This document shows positions 6,968 to 12,270 of a stretch of 12,832 nucleotides of DNA, piece after piece. The notes under the pieces are model-generated. The model was given only the letters and a program-made list of their open reading frames with translations, was not told where the DNA came from and searched no databases. Origin of the DNA: UBA10133 sp964348455 (lineage in GTDB: Bacteria > Patescibacteriota > Microgenomatia > UBA1400 > MFAQ01); the NCBI GenBank assembly GCA_964348455.1, contig CAYGCQ010000031.1, positions 1-12,832 on the forward strand, in the 5' to 3' direction. Made by a program: the position numbers and the translations under genes. Each line of letters begins with the position of its first letter. Within the stretch, counting starts at the first letter, position 1.

Positions 6968-7483
6968 ATGAAATCATTATTGCCCATAATCCTAATCATC
7001 TTGGTTCTTACCGGAGCTATTACTTATGCTCTAGCTAAACGTAGCGTCCCGACCAGGCCTCTTAACCTTTTTGGTATTTCTGCCAATCAGCTAGAGGATG
7101 GAACTATTGACTCTGGATCAGCCTCCAAAAAGTCTTACATAGGCTTCAATCAGCCAACTCTTTCCCCTACCGAAGCTGTTCTAACACCTAGTCCTAAGGC
7201 TACTCCAACTCCAGAAAACAAAATTACTCCTTTACCTACTGTAACTGAAAAAGAAGAAATAATTGTTACTACTAAAGGTGGCGAGGTTATAGCTTCGGTT
7301 ACTCCCAAAGCTGTCACCAAGTTTACCAAGACATTAGTTTGTACTCCTGTTTATGGATCAGCTAACACTTGTACCGAGCACATCGTAGTCGACACTGGTG
7401 CCGAAGACGCTATCTTCTTCAACTTTGCCGGACTTTCCTATCTCGCCGGCTTAGCTTCATTCATCTTCGCCAAACGCGCTTAA
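6968..7483 (+). CDS. Exported protein with Thr/Pro linker and sorting-signal-like tail
   Basis: The 171-aa protein has an N-terminal hydrophobic segment (4-23) ending in a basic AKR. A Thr/Pro-rich region (62-92) follows, then a short region with two cysteines (125 and 135). The C-terminus has V-D-T-G-A-E-D (141-147), a hydrophobic stretch (149-167) and a terminal AKRA. That tail has the layout of a cell-wall or membrane sorting signal (short Gly-containing motif, hydrophobic helix, basic end), although it is not LPXTG and no sortase is in view. The start is the ATG at 6968-6970. The frame is open 12 codons further up, but that extension lies inside the promoter. There is no Shine-Dalgarno site and transcription probably starts at the ATG. 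A palindrome (7501-7523), not a U-tract terminator, follows the stop. I recognise no named family. Confidence 0.8.
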   Translation: MKSLLPIILIILVLTGAITYALAKRSVPTRPLNLFGISANQLEDGTIDSGSASKKSYIGFNQPTLSPTEAVLTPSPKATPTPENKITPLPTVTEKEEIIVTTKGGEVIASVTPKAVTKFTKTLVCTPVYGSANTCTEHIVVDTGAEDAIFFNFAGLSYLAGLASFIFAKRA

Positions 7484-7500
7484 AATATTACTACCAGCAA

Positions 7501-7523
7501 CCTTCAAGGAGTCTCCTTGAAGG
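7501..7523. repeat. CCTTCAAGGAG palindrome, copy 1
   Basis: This is a perfect inverted repeat, with 11-base arms CCTTCAAGGAG / CTCCTTGAAGG around a single T. It begins 17 bases after the stop of the gene at 6968-7483. An identical core lies at 11561-11585 and a variant at 10866-10886. No T-tract follows, so a simple terminator is unlikely. Confidence 0.8.
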
Positions 7524-7547
7524 CTGCTCTCTGTGCTTATACATAAT
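7517..7547 (+). promoter_or_regulatory. Weak candidate promoter for the 325-aa membrane protein
   Basis: TTGAAG (7517-7522), which is the right edge of the palindrome, is followed by TGTGC and TTATACATAAT (7537-7547). Spacing to the possible -10 hexamers is 15 to 19 bases, none ideal. It is listed because the downstream gene has its own Shine-Dalgarno site and a leader shared with 10992-11549. Confidence 0.3.
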
Positions 7548-7567
7548 TGAGCCTAGAGAGCAGAGAA

Positions 7568-7598
7568 TCAAATCTGCACGAACATTAAAAAATTTGGA
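7568..7598 (+). other. Leader segment shared with the 10992 gene
   Basis: ATCAAATCT (7568-7576) and TTAAAAAATTTGGA (7585-7598) recur as ATCAAATCT (10958-10966) and TTAAAAAATTTGGA (10971-10984). Both copies lie in the 5' leaders of multi-TM protein genes that have a CTTCAAGGA palindrome further upstream. A small GC hairpin follows here (about 7604-7620) and precedes the other copy (10943-10956). Confidence 0.55.
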
Positions 7599-7646
7599 AG
7601 TCAACCCTCGCAAAACGGGGGAAATTCATCTCTAGAAGGAGAAAAC

Positions 7647-8624
7647 ATGAACCTTTTACTTATTGGAACAATTCTGGTCGGATTGGGAATTTTAGCCCTT
7701 CTGGGCTACTGGATCAAACGGAATCACGATAACGGCGAAAGCACTACACTTCCCATTATCTTCTTCGTGATCGCCCTGATTCTCGGCTGCGTATTAATTT
7801 CAGGAATTGTTTGGGTCAAAAACAACCCGGTCACCCCTGGAACAGTTCAAGAGGAAACTCCTGCGAGCCAGGATTTGGGACCAAGCATTGTATATGTGAC
7901 GGTTATCGCCACATTCCCCCCCTTCGAGGCTACAGCGACCCCTATCGTCGCTAGCCCAACCGCCGCCCCAGCCTTGATTCCGGAAGTTGTAATACCGACC
8001 GAAACCCCCTTCACCGGCCTGACCATCAACGATTGTCCTTCAGCCAGCCTCGGGTACCATCCGGATAGCGGCAAGCCATTGGAATTTAAGATGTATCCGT
8101 ACGTAAATGCGGACGGCACCGGTGATACCAATGTGCTCTGCGTCTACGAAGTATTAGACTTGACCCAAGAGGTCAAGATTCACTTCACAGGCACAAATAC
8201 TGCCATTATGGCTGATTGGTCTCACGGGACCTACAACGACGATGGCACCCTCAAAGATGCCTGTCCAACCGGATGGGAATGCGAAGGCGTCTCAGTTTTA
8301 ACTGATGATGCCATCATTCCTGTTGGCACGCTCGCCAAGCTTTATGTCTACATCCGCGAGCAGCCCGCTATGGTACGTTTCACCGAGATGATCTCCTGGA
8401 CAGTTCCGACACCCGGATCGATGTTGCCGTTCGCTTGTGAATACATCGCCACCCAGGGCCACAACATGTGGAACATTCGTGTTCCCGCTTGGGCTCAGGA
8501 TCAGGGCAATGTTGGCACCATCTACGGCTTCGGCCTTCCTGTTGGTGACACCAACCGCCTGACCTGCCCAGGTTTCCCGATTGATTGGGAACCCCTACCC
8601 GGCCAGCTGACTACACTCAAATAA
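7647..8624 (+). CDS. Two-TM protein with Thr/Pro linker and six-cysteine outer domain
   Basis: This 325-aa protein has two N-terminal hydrophobic helices (about 3-22 and 35-57) joined by a short polar loop, so both ends probably face outward. A Thr/Pro/Ala-rich linker (about 60-121) leads to an outer domain (about 122-325) with six cysteines (130, 165, 206, 212, 264, 307) and many Trp, Gly and Tyr residues, as in a secreted beta-rich, disulfide-bonded fold. I recognise no family. The ATG at 7647 has a clear AAGGAGA site six bases upstream. A strong terminator (8646-8672) ends the unit and is followed directly by repeat copy B. Anchor plus linker plus Cys domain followed by a terminator and the 179-bp repeat mirrors the gene at 2282-3151, but I see no convincing sequence homology between the two. 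Confidence 0.87.
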   Translation: MNLLLIGTILVGLGILALLGYWIKRNHDNGESTTLPIIFFVIALILGCVLISGIVWVKNNPVTPGTVQEETPASQDLGPSIVYVTVIATFPPFEATATPIVASPTAAPALIPEVVIPTETPFTGLTINDCPSASLGYHPDSGKPLEFKMYPYVNADGTGDTNVLCVYEVLDLTQEVKIHFTGTNTAIMADWSHGTYNDDGTLKDACPTGWECEGVSVLTDDAIIPVGTLAKLYVYIREQPAMVRFTEMISWTVPTPGSMLPFACEYIATQGHNMWNIRVPAWAQDQGNVGTIYGFGLPVGDTNRLTCPGFPIDWEPLPGQLTTLK

Positions 8625-8645
8625 ACTTCCAAATTTCGTTCGTTG

Positions 8646-8672
8646 AGCCCCGACATCTGTCGGGGCTTTTTT
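8646..8672 (+). terminator. Rho-independent terminator of the 325-aa protein gene
   Basis: A 10-bp stem pairs AGCCCCGACA (8646-8655) with TGTCGGGGCT (8658-8667), followed by six T residues (8667-8672). The T-tract is the first part of repeat copy B. Confidence 0.93.
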
Positions 8673-8844
8673 GTACCCAGGAAACCCCGTACAAGGGTTT
8701 GTACTCAAACCTTGTGCGGGGATGAATGGGATGAGCATGTCGTCGCCGAAGGCGATGATATGCTGGTAGCATGAAATGAAATACAGTCAGGAAACCCCGT
8801 ACAATGCGGAGCGAAGCGGAGTCTGTGCGGGGAGGACGTCATTT
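8666..8844 (+). repeat. 179-bp structured repeat, copy B (inverted partner of 2056-2234)
   Basis: It matches copy A over 179 bases with substitutions only at 8732 and 8809. Hairpin 1 pairs 8685-8700 with 8707-8721 (one bulge, one G-T). Hairpin 2 pairs 8734-8747 with 8751-8764 (14 bp, loop GAA, two G-T pairs). A small alternative hairpin at 8760-8772 excludes hairpin 2. Hairpin 4 pairs 8795-8803 with 8824-8832. Hairpins 1 and 4 share the outer stem and the preceding CAGGAAA, so the element looks like a duplicated half-unit around a centre. It starts in a terminator T-tract, as copy A does. Confidence 0.92.
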
Positions 8845-9297
8845 CTTTGGCCAAAAGCTACCCCATCCCGAACCAAACAGACAAGAGCATCGGTTTTGTC
8901 ATGCTGGACCTGCTAGAGCAAAAAGTCCCGATCAGATGAGGGACATCCAGTCTCCACGCCCGCTAGTCTCGAAGGGGGAAATCACCATCCATCCTGTCAC
9001 TCCAATCGAACCAAAACAATCTCCATCCATCCACCGCCACATTGTCACTCCGACAGTGTGAAGCAAGTGGAGGAGTCTCATTCCAACCACCACATTGTCA
9101 TTCCAGGCTTGACCCGGAATCTATACAAAATACTCCAAAATCTGTCATTTCCAAGCTACAACCAACCGTAGCAATCTAGGTTACACACCAATTTCACATC
9201 ATTGTGTCATCCTCGCGAAAGCGGGGATCCACAACCACCACACCACCCGTCATTGCGAGGTACTCCGCGGCAATCTACCTAACCAGCCACCATTTAC
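8845..9297. repeat. Non-coding region with several short palindromic repeats
   Basis: No credible gene is seen in these 453 bases. Instead there are several 25-45-base units that begin GTCAT or GTCAC and usually end in ATCT or ATCCA. Clearest are 9097-9122 (GTCATTCC ... GGAATCT), 9206-9231 (GTCATCCTCGC-GAAA-GCGGGGATCC) and 9249-9275 (GTCATTGCGAGG ... GCAATCT). Degenerate ones lie near 8898-8944, 9044-9079 and 9144-9177. Units of this style are known as intergenic REP-like repeats in many bacteria. Three sequence types side by side suggest a site that has collected insertions. Confidence 0.65.
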
Positions 9298-9326
9298 TTG
9301 ACATTTGAGCTCAAATGTGATATTAT
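9298..9326 (+). promoter_or_regulatory. Promoter with a perfect 18-bp palindrome, glycosyltransferase gene
   Basis: TTGACA (9298-9303), 17 bases, TATTAT (9321-9326). Bases 9301-9318, ACATTTGAG / CTCAAATGT, are perfectly self-complementary and run from the end of the -35 to just before the -10. Only eight bases separate the -10 from the ATG at 9335, so the transcript should be leaderless or nearly so. The palindrome could be an operator for a dimeric repressor. Confidence 0.85.
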
Positions 9327-9334
9327 AGGACCTC

Positions 9335-10252
9335 ATGAAACAAGCTCTTCGCGAACCATTAGTTTCAGTCATTATCCCCGTGTTTAACGGCAACGGTTAC
9401 CTCGACAAGGCAATAAACAGTATCCTAAACCAAACCTACAAGAACCTGGAAATAATCGCTATCGACGATGGATCTATCGACGACTCTTACTTAACCCTCA
9501 AGAAGCTAGCACAGCAAGACTCTAGACTTCACATCTATCGTAATCCCAAAAATCTAAACATCTCCCGAACCCTAAACCGTGCTATCAAACTAGCCAAGGG
9601 TAAGTTTATCGCCCGTATGGATGCTGACGACATCGCTCTACCCAATCGTATCCAAAAACAGATGAACTTCCTCTTAAAACACCCTCAGGTGGTCATTTTG
9701 GGTGGTCAAGTTAAAACCATGGATACAAACGGAAAAATCATTGGTCGCAAGCTCTTTCCAGTCTTAGACAAAGACATTCGCGAAGCTCTCTACACCACCA
9801 ATCCCATTCAGCACCCTACCGCTATATTTAATCTTGAATTAATCCCCAAGAGCTTCTCTTGGTATAATCCGGCCTTACCTCCAGCTGAGGACTACGACCT
9901 TTTCTTCCGCCTTGCGAAGTTCGGCAAGCTCCACAATCTACCTATTTTCGTGCTCAAATATCGTCAGTACATAGGCTCTTCTACCTTCAAAAATCCTGTT
10001 AAGACATTCAATGTCACCAAGAAAGTCCGACGTTTAGCTATCACAAAATATGACTACACTCCTAGTTTCAAGTCCAAAATAACTCACCTTCTGCAAGTCG
10101 CGGTTGTCTTTATGGTTCCTGATTTCATGGTTTACCCCATCTATGTTCTGGTCAGAGGAATTAGATCACCACTTCAACTCCTGGCCGACTATCTTGCCAG
10201 TCTAAACTTCACTCCAAGTCTTAGACCAGGAGCCGATACGCCTTCTGCTTAA
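9335..10252 (+). CDS. Family 2 glycosyltransferase
   Basis: This 305-aa protein has the GT-A fold marks of family GT2, which transfers a sugar from a nucleotide-sugar donor during polysaccharide or glycolipid synthesis. It has V-S-V-I-I-P-V-F-N (10-18) at the start, I-D-D-G-S (43-47) for the nucleotide, M-D-A-D-D (95-99) as the metal-binding DxD, and A-E-D-Y-D-L-F (184-190) as the likely catalytic-base region. The C-terminal part (about 248-272) is hydrophobic and probably lies on the membrane. Donor and acceptor cannot be read from sequence. The ATG follows a strong promoter so closely that the mRNA is probably leaderless. No terminator is seen. The last 32 bases overlap the convergent methyltransferase gene. 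The neighbouring methyltransferase fits a surface-glycan role, as often seen in such loci. Confidence 0.95.
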   Translation: MKQALREPLVSVIIPVFNGNGYLDKAINSILNQTYKNLEIIAIDDGSIDDSYLTLKKLAQQDSRLHIYRNPKNLNISRTLNRAIKLAKGKFIARMDADDIALPNRIQKQMNFLLKHPQVVILGGQVKTMDTNGKIIGRKLFPVLDKDIREALYTTNPIQHPTAIFNLELIPKSFSWYNPALPPAEDYDLFFRLAKFGKLHNLPIFVLKYRQYIGSSTFKNPVKTFNVTKKVRRLAITKYDYTPSFKSKITHLLQVAVVFMVPDFMVYPIYVLVRGIRSPLQLLADYLASLNFTPSLRPGADTPSA

Positions 10253-10793
10253 ACGCGTAAATTACCTCTCGAATCGACCCTTTTTTCTCTGCTAGAATTT
10301 TCCACCCCATATTTACAAAGATATTTTTCCACTCACTGTCACTCCTATTATTGTGCGGATGTCCAAAAAACTCTAAGTTAAGCACCGAATCCCAAAGTCG
10401 GATATTAAACTTATCCCAGGCGTTCTCGTAGACATCTTCAACGATTATTACTTCTCTACTTACCCGAGCCACCTCCCGAAGAAGGTCTTGGTACTCAGGC
10501 ACATGATGAAGCACCGTTATTAGCAGTGTTTGCCCAAACTCCTTATCTTTAAAAGGTAGATTCTTTCCATCATAAACAGTCACCTTCACCCCTGAAACTT
10601 TCACCTTATCCACCACATCCACAGGTGTCACAGCAAATCCTTCTTCCAGCAGTTTTTTGGCCAATTCACCACTTCCGGTCCCCAAGTCCAAAATTTTACC
10701 TTTTTTGGTTAAAAATGGCTCAATTAGTCCAAAGAGATACTTCACCTTCTTTTGATGCAGTCTAACTATCCAGTTTGAGATCATTTTGTTCAT
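10221..10793 (-). CDS. Class I SAM-dependent methyltransferase
   Basis: This 190-aa protein shows the Rossmann-fold methyltransferase pattern: I-L-D-L-G-T-G-S-G (34-42) as the SAM-binding motif I, an acidic residue at the end of strand 2 (Asp59), Y-D-G-K-N-L-P-F (74-81) and L-H-H-V-P (95-99). It resembles the Methyltransf_11 type, whose members methylate small molecules, lipids or sugars; the substrate is unknown. The open frame extends 35 codons further to 10898, but that stretch crosses a palindrome. The start at 10791-10793 is preferred because a -10-like TATACT (10801-10806) lies just seven bases upstream. The ATG at 10782-10784 is an alternative, with GGAGAGG ten bases before it. The 3' end overlaps the convergent glycosyltransferase gene by 32 bases. 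Confidence 0.88.
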   Translation of the reverse strand: MNKMISNWIVRLHQKKVKYLFGLIEPFLTKKGKILDLGTGSGELAKKLLEEGFAVTPVDVVDKVKVSGVKVTVYDGKNLPFKDKEFGQTLLITVLHHVPEYQDLLREVARVSREVIIVEDVYENAWDKFNIRLWDSVLNLEFFGHPHNNRSDSEWKNIFVNMGWKILAEKKGSIREVIYAFKQKAYRLLV

Positions 10794-10800
10794 CCTCTCC

Positions 10801-10829
10801 AGTATACAATCACATATCTCCACTTTCAC
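10801..10829 (-). promoter_or_regulatory. Candidate promoter for the methyltransferase gene
   Basis: The minus strand reads GTGAAA (10824-10829), 17 bases, TATACT (10801-10806). The -10 is good (5 of 6), the -35 moderate (4 of 6). Transcription would begin at about the ATG at 10793, a leaderless layout like those of 6968 and 9335. Confidence 0.45.
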
Positions 10830-10865
10830 CGTCCCCGCTGACAATTCCCAAGACCTCCAGGAACC

Positions 10866-10886
10866 CTTCAAGGACTGTCCTTGAAG
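10866..10886. repeat. CTTCAAGGA palindrome, variant copy 2
   Basis: CTTCAAGGA and TCCTTGAAG (9-base perfect arms) surround CTG. This is a variant of the palindromes at 7501-7523 and 11561-11585. It lies 11 bases before the promoter at 10898-10926 and upstream of the divergent methyltransferase start. Confidence 0.7.
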
Positions 10887-10897
10887 ACCCATAATCA

Positions 10898-10926
10898 TTG
10901 ACTTTAAGCCTAATTTAGGCTATAAT
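10898..10926 (+). promoter_or_regulatory. Strong promoter for the Lys-rich-tail membrane protein gene
   Basis: TTGACT (10898-10903), 17 bases, TATAAT (10921-10926). The spacer holds the inverted repeat AGCCTAA-T-TTAGGCT (10907-10921), which ends in the first base of the -10. The leader would be about 59 bases, with a small hairpin (CCCGC / GCGGG, 10943-10956) and the ATCAAATCT ... TTAAAAAATTTGGA segment shared with 7568-7598. Confidence 0.85.
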
Positions 10927-10991
10927 ACCCCATCGAATGTCTCCCGCACCAGCGGGCATCAAATCTCACCTTAAAAAATTTGGAGGATATT

Positions 10992-11549
10992 TTGGAAACA
11001 ACAATCAATCCCCGCTTTTCCAGCTTGAAGCCCTGGTTCCTTGCTTTACCGACCAAGGCGCTTGCATTGACAAACTTTCAGTTCCGGCTCTTGGTAGCCT
11101 GTTTGCTGGCCCCCTTTCTTCTCATGGCCACTTTCACACTCGGCGGAATAAACATCATCCCGGTGTTGGTTGTTGCCTCTGTCCTTACCATCTTGGCCCC
11201 CAAGATGAGAGCTAAAGCCGAGAAATTACCAAAGATACAGAACATCATGAATATAACCATGGCGTTCATATCATTGCTGGTAATGGTTTCATTTGCTCCC
11301 GGCATTATTTGGCCATTACAGGTTGCAATGAACCGTGGAATCATCTTAGCTCTCGTCAGCATTTCAAGGCTTTTGACCTCAAAGGTTGATCCTCAGATGG
11401 CCAAGATGGCGAAACAAATGGCAGCAATAAAGTCTATCGATCTGAAAGCAGCCAAGCAAGCAGCTATCAAAGCCGCCCCATCGACCAAACCAATGACCAA
11501 TACCCGCAAAAAGCATTTGGCCAAGCTCGCCAAAAAAGCCAAAAAGTAA
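10992..11549 (+). CDS. Multi-pass membrane protein with a Lys/Ala-rich C-terminal tail
   Basis: This 185-aa protein starts at the TTG at 10992-10994, five bases after a GGAGG (10982-10986). The frame is open from a TTG at 10980, but that start would overlap the ribosome site. About four hydrophobic segments are visible (32-50, 52-69, 86-103, 105-127), with short basic loops (71-82). The C-terminal 55 residues are strongly basic and built from Ala, Lys, Met and Gln, with A-K and K-K repeats that end LAKLAKKAKK, like the tails of bacterial histone-H1-like proteins. Such a tail on a membrane protein could bind nucleic acid, ribosomes or acidic lipids on the cytoplasmic side; this is inference. 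A strong promoter precedes it, and a palindrome and terminator follow, so it is a single-gene unit. No family is recognised. Confidence 0.82.
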   Translation: METTINPRFSSLKPWFLALPTKALALTNFQFRLLVACLLAPFLLMATFTLGGINIIPVLVVASVLTILAPKMRAKAEKLPKIQNIMNITMAFISLLVMVSFAPGIIWPLQVAMNRGIILALVSISRLLTSKVDPQMAKMAKQMAAIKSIDLKAAKQAAIKAAPSTKPMTNTRKKHLAKLAKKAKK

Positions 11550-11560
11550 TAATCCATCAA

Positions 11561-11585
11561 GCCTTCAAGGAGTCTCCTTGAAGGC
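11561..11585. repeat. CCTTCAAGGAG palindrome, copy 3
   Basis: Perfect 12-base arms GCCTTCAAGGAG / CTCCTTGAAGGC around one T, with a core identical to 7501-7523. It begins 12 bases after a stop codon, and a true terminator with its own T-tract follows at 11604-11630, so this palindrome is not needed for termination. Confidence 0.8.
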
Positions 11586-11603
11586 TGATAACCCTCTCTA
11601 GTC

Positions 11604-11630
11604 AAATCCCGATTTTCATCGGGATTTTTT
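11604..11630 (+). terminator. Rho-independent terminator after the Lys-rich-tail gene
   Basis: AAATCCCGAT (11604-11613) pairs with ATCGGGATTT (11618-11627) across TTTC, then T residues to 11630. The next promoter starts two bases later. Confidence 0.92.
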
Positions 11631-11631
11631 C

Positions 11632-11661
11632 TTGACCAAACTACCCTATATGTTATACAAT
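11632..11661 (+). promoter_or_regulatory. Promoter for the 181-aa protein gene
   Basis: TTGACC (11632-11637), then TATACAAT (11654-11661). The -10 may be TATACA (16-base spacer) or TACAAT (18-base spacer). The -35 abuts the T-tract of the preceding terminator. The leader would be about 25 to 30 bases. Confidence 0.65.
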
Positions 11662-11691
11662 CCCCCATCACGCACATTTCCAGGAGGACTA

Positions 11692-12237
11692 ATGTTTAAA
11701 TTTCAAAACACGGTCGAGAAAGCAAAAAGACGAGATGCACTTAATCAGGAAAGTCAAAGACAAATGAAGGCCTGGATTGGTAACAAAAATATCCCCACAT
11801 CAATTCTCAAGGCTTATGATGACAATCTCATTATTTCATTCATTAAAGATCTTAAGCTCGCCGGCTACAGAGTATCAGACACGATTAATAACAACACTGG
11901 CCCGCTCCCAGAGCGAAAAATTGTTGTAACTGGCTTATTACAAGACCAGACCATAGAGCTCATTAAGTTAAACATTGAGGTCAAACCTCGAATACGGGGG
12001 AACAGTGTCTTGCCTTACTTCTTTGGCATATGTGACTATGTCTGGGGAACAGATGACTCGACTTATTATCATCATGCAAATTTAAATGAAATGAGTCGGA
12101 TTATAGAAAGTGTCAAAAGATCTGTCCTTGAGGCAATTACTAACAGGGGCATACTTCCAATCAATGAACCTACCCCCATCGAAGATAAAGGCGCGATCTT
12201 AGGATTTATCCAAAGAATCTTATTCCGGGAAAACTAA
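11692..12237 (+). CDS. Soluble protein of unknown family (181 aa)
   Basis: The ATG at 11692-11694 sits five bases after a strong Shine-Dalgarno site (CAGGAGGA). The frame is open back to 11632, but that part covers the promoter, so the short form is taken. The product has a basic, helical N-terminus (1-28), a central mixed alpha/beta region (about 40-125) with T-I-E-L-I-K-L-N-I-E-V-K (87-98) as likely strands, and a helix at about 129-150. There is no signal peptide, and apart from a weakly hydrophobic stretch at 168-177 there is no membrane segment. I recognise no family or catalytic motif. It has its own promoter and terminator. It probably acts in the cytoplasm, but nothing more can be said. 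Confidence 0.8.
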   Translation: MFKFQNTVEKAKRRDALNQESQRQMKAWIGNKNIPTSILKAYDDNLIISFIKDLKLAGYRVSDTINNNTGPLPERKIVVTGLLQDQTIELIKLNIEVKPRIRGNSVLPYFFGICDYVWGTDDSTYYHHANLNEMSRIIESVKRSVLEAITNRGILPINEPTPIEDKGAILGFIQRILFREN

Positions 12238-12244
12238 TTACTCA

Positions 12245-12267
12245 CCCGCCGATTTCGGCGGGTTTTT
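12245..12267 (+). terminator. Rho-independent terminator of the 181-aa protein gene
   Basis: CCCGCCGA (12245-12252) pairs with TCGGCGGG (12255-12262), followed by five T residues. It lies between convergent genes. The minus-strand side lacks a T-tract, so it probably works only for the plus strand. Confidence 0.9.
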
Positions 12268-12270
12268 CTT

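Noticed and set aside
7501..7523. Rho-independent terminator
   Set aside because: The hairpin is strong but no T-tract follows, and its twin at 11561 is followed by a separate true terminator.
8666..8844. Integron attC site or group II intron
   Set aside because: I see no core GTTRRRY/RYYYAAC pair in attC layout, no integrase, and no intron reverse transcriptase or domain V; the element is too short for an intron.
8804..9061. Open frame from repeat copy B into the intergenic region
   Set aside because: It starts inside a hairpin of the repeat, continues through scattered palindromes, and its composition does not look coding.
8845..9297. CRISPR array
   Set aside because: The repeats differ in sequence and spacing and are each palindromic; there are no regular unique spacers or cas genes.
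10794..10898. N-terminal extension of the methyltransferase by 35 codons
   Set aside because: The extension crosses the 10866-10886 palindrome, has no methyltransferase features and no ribosome site, while a -10-like box sits just before the ATG at 10793.
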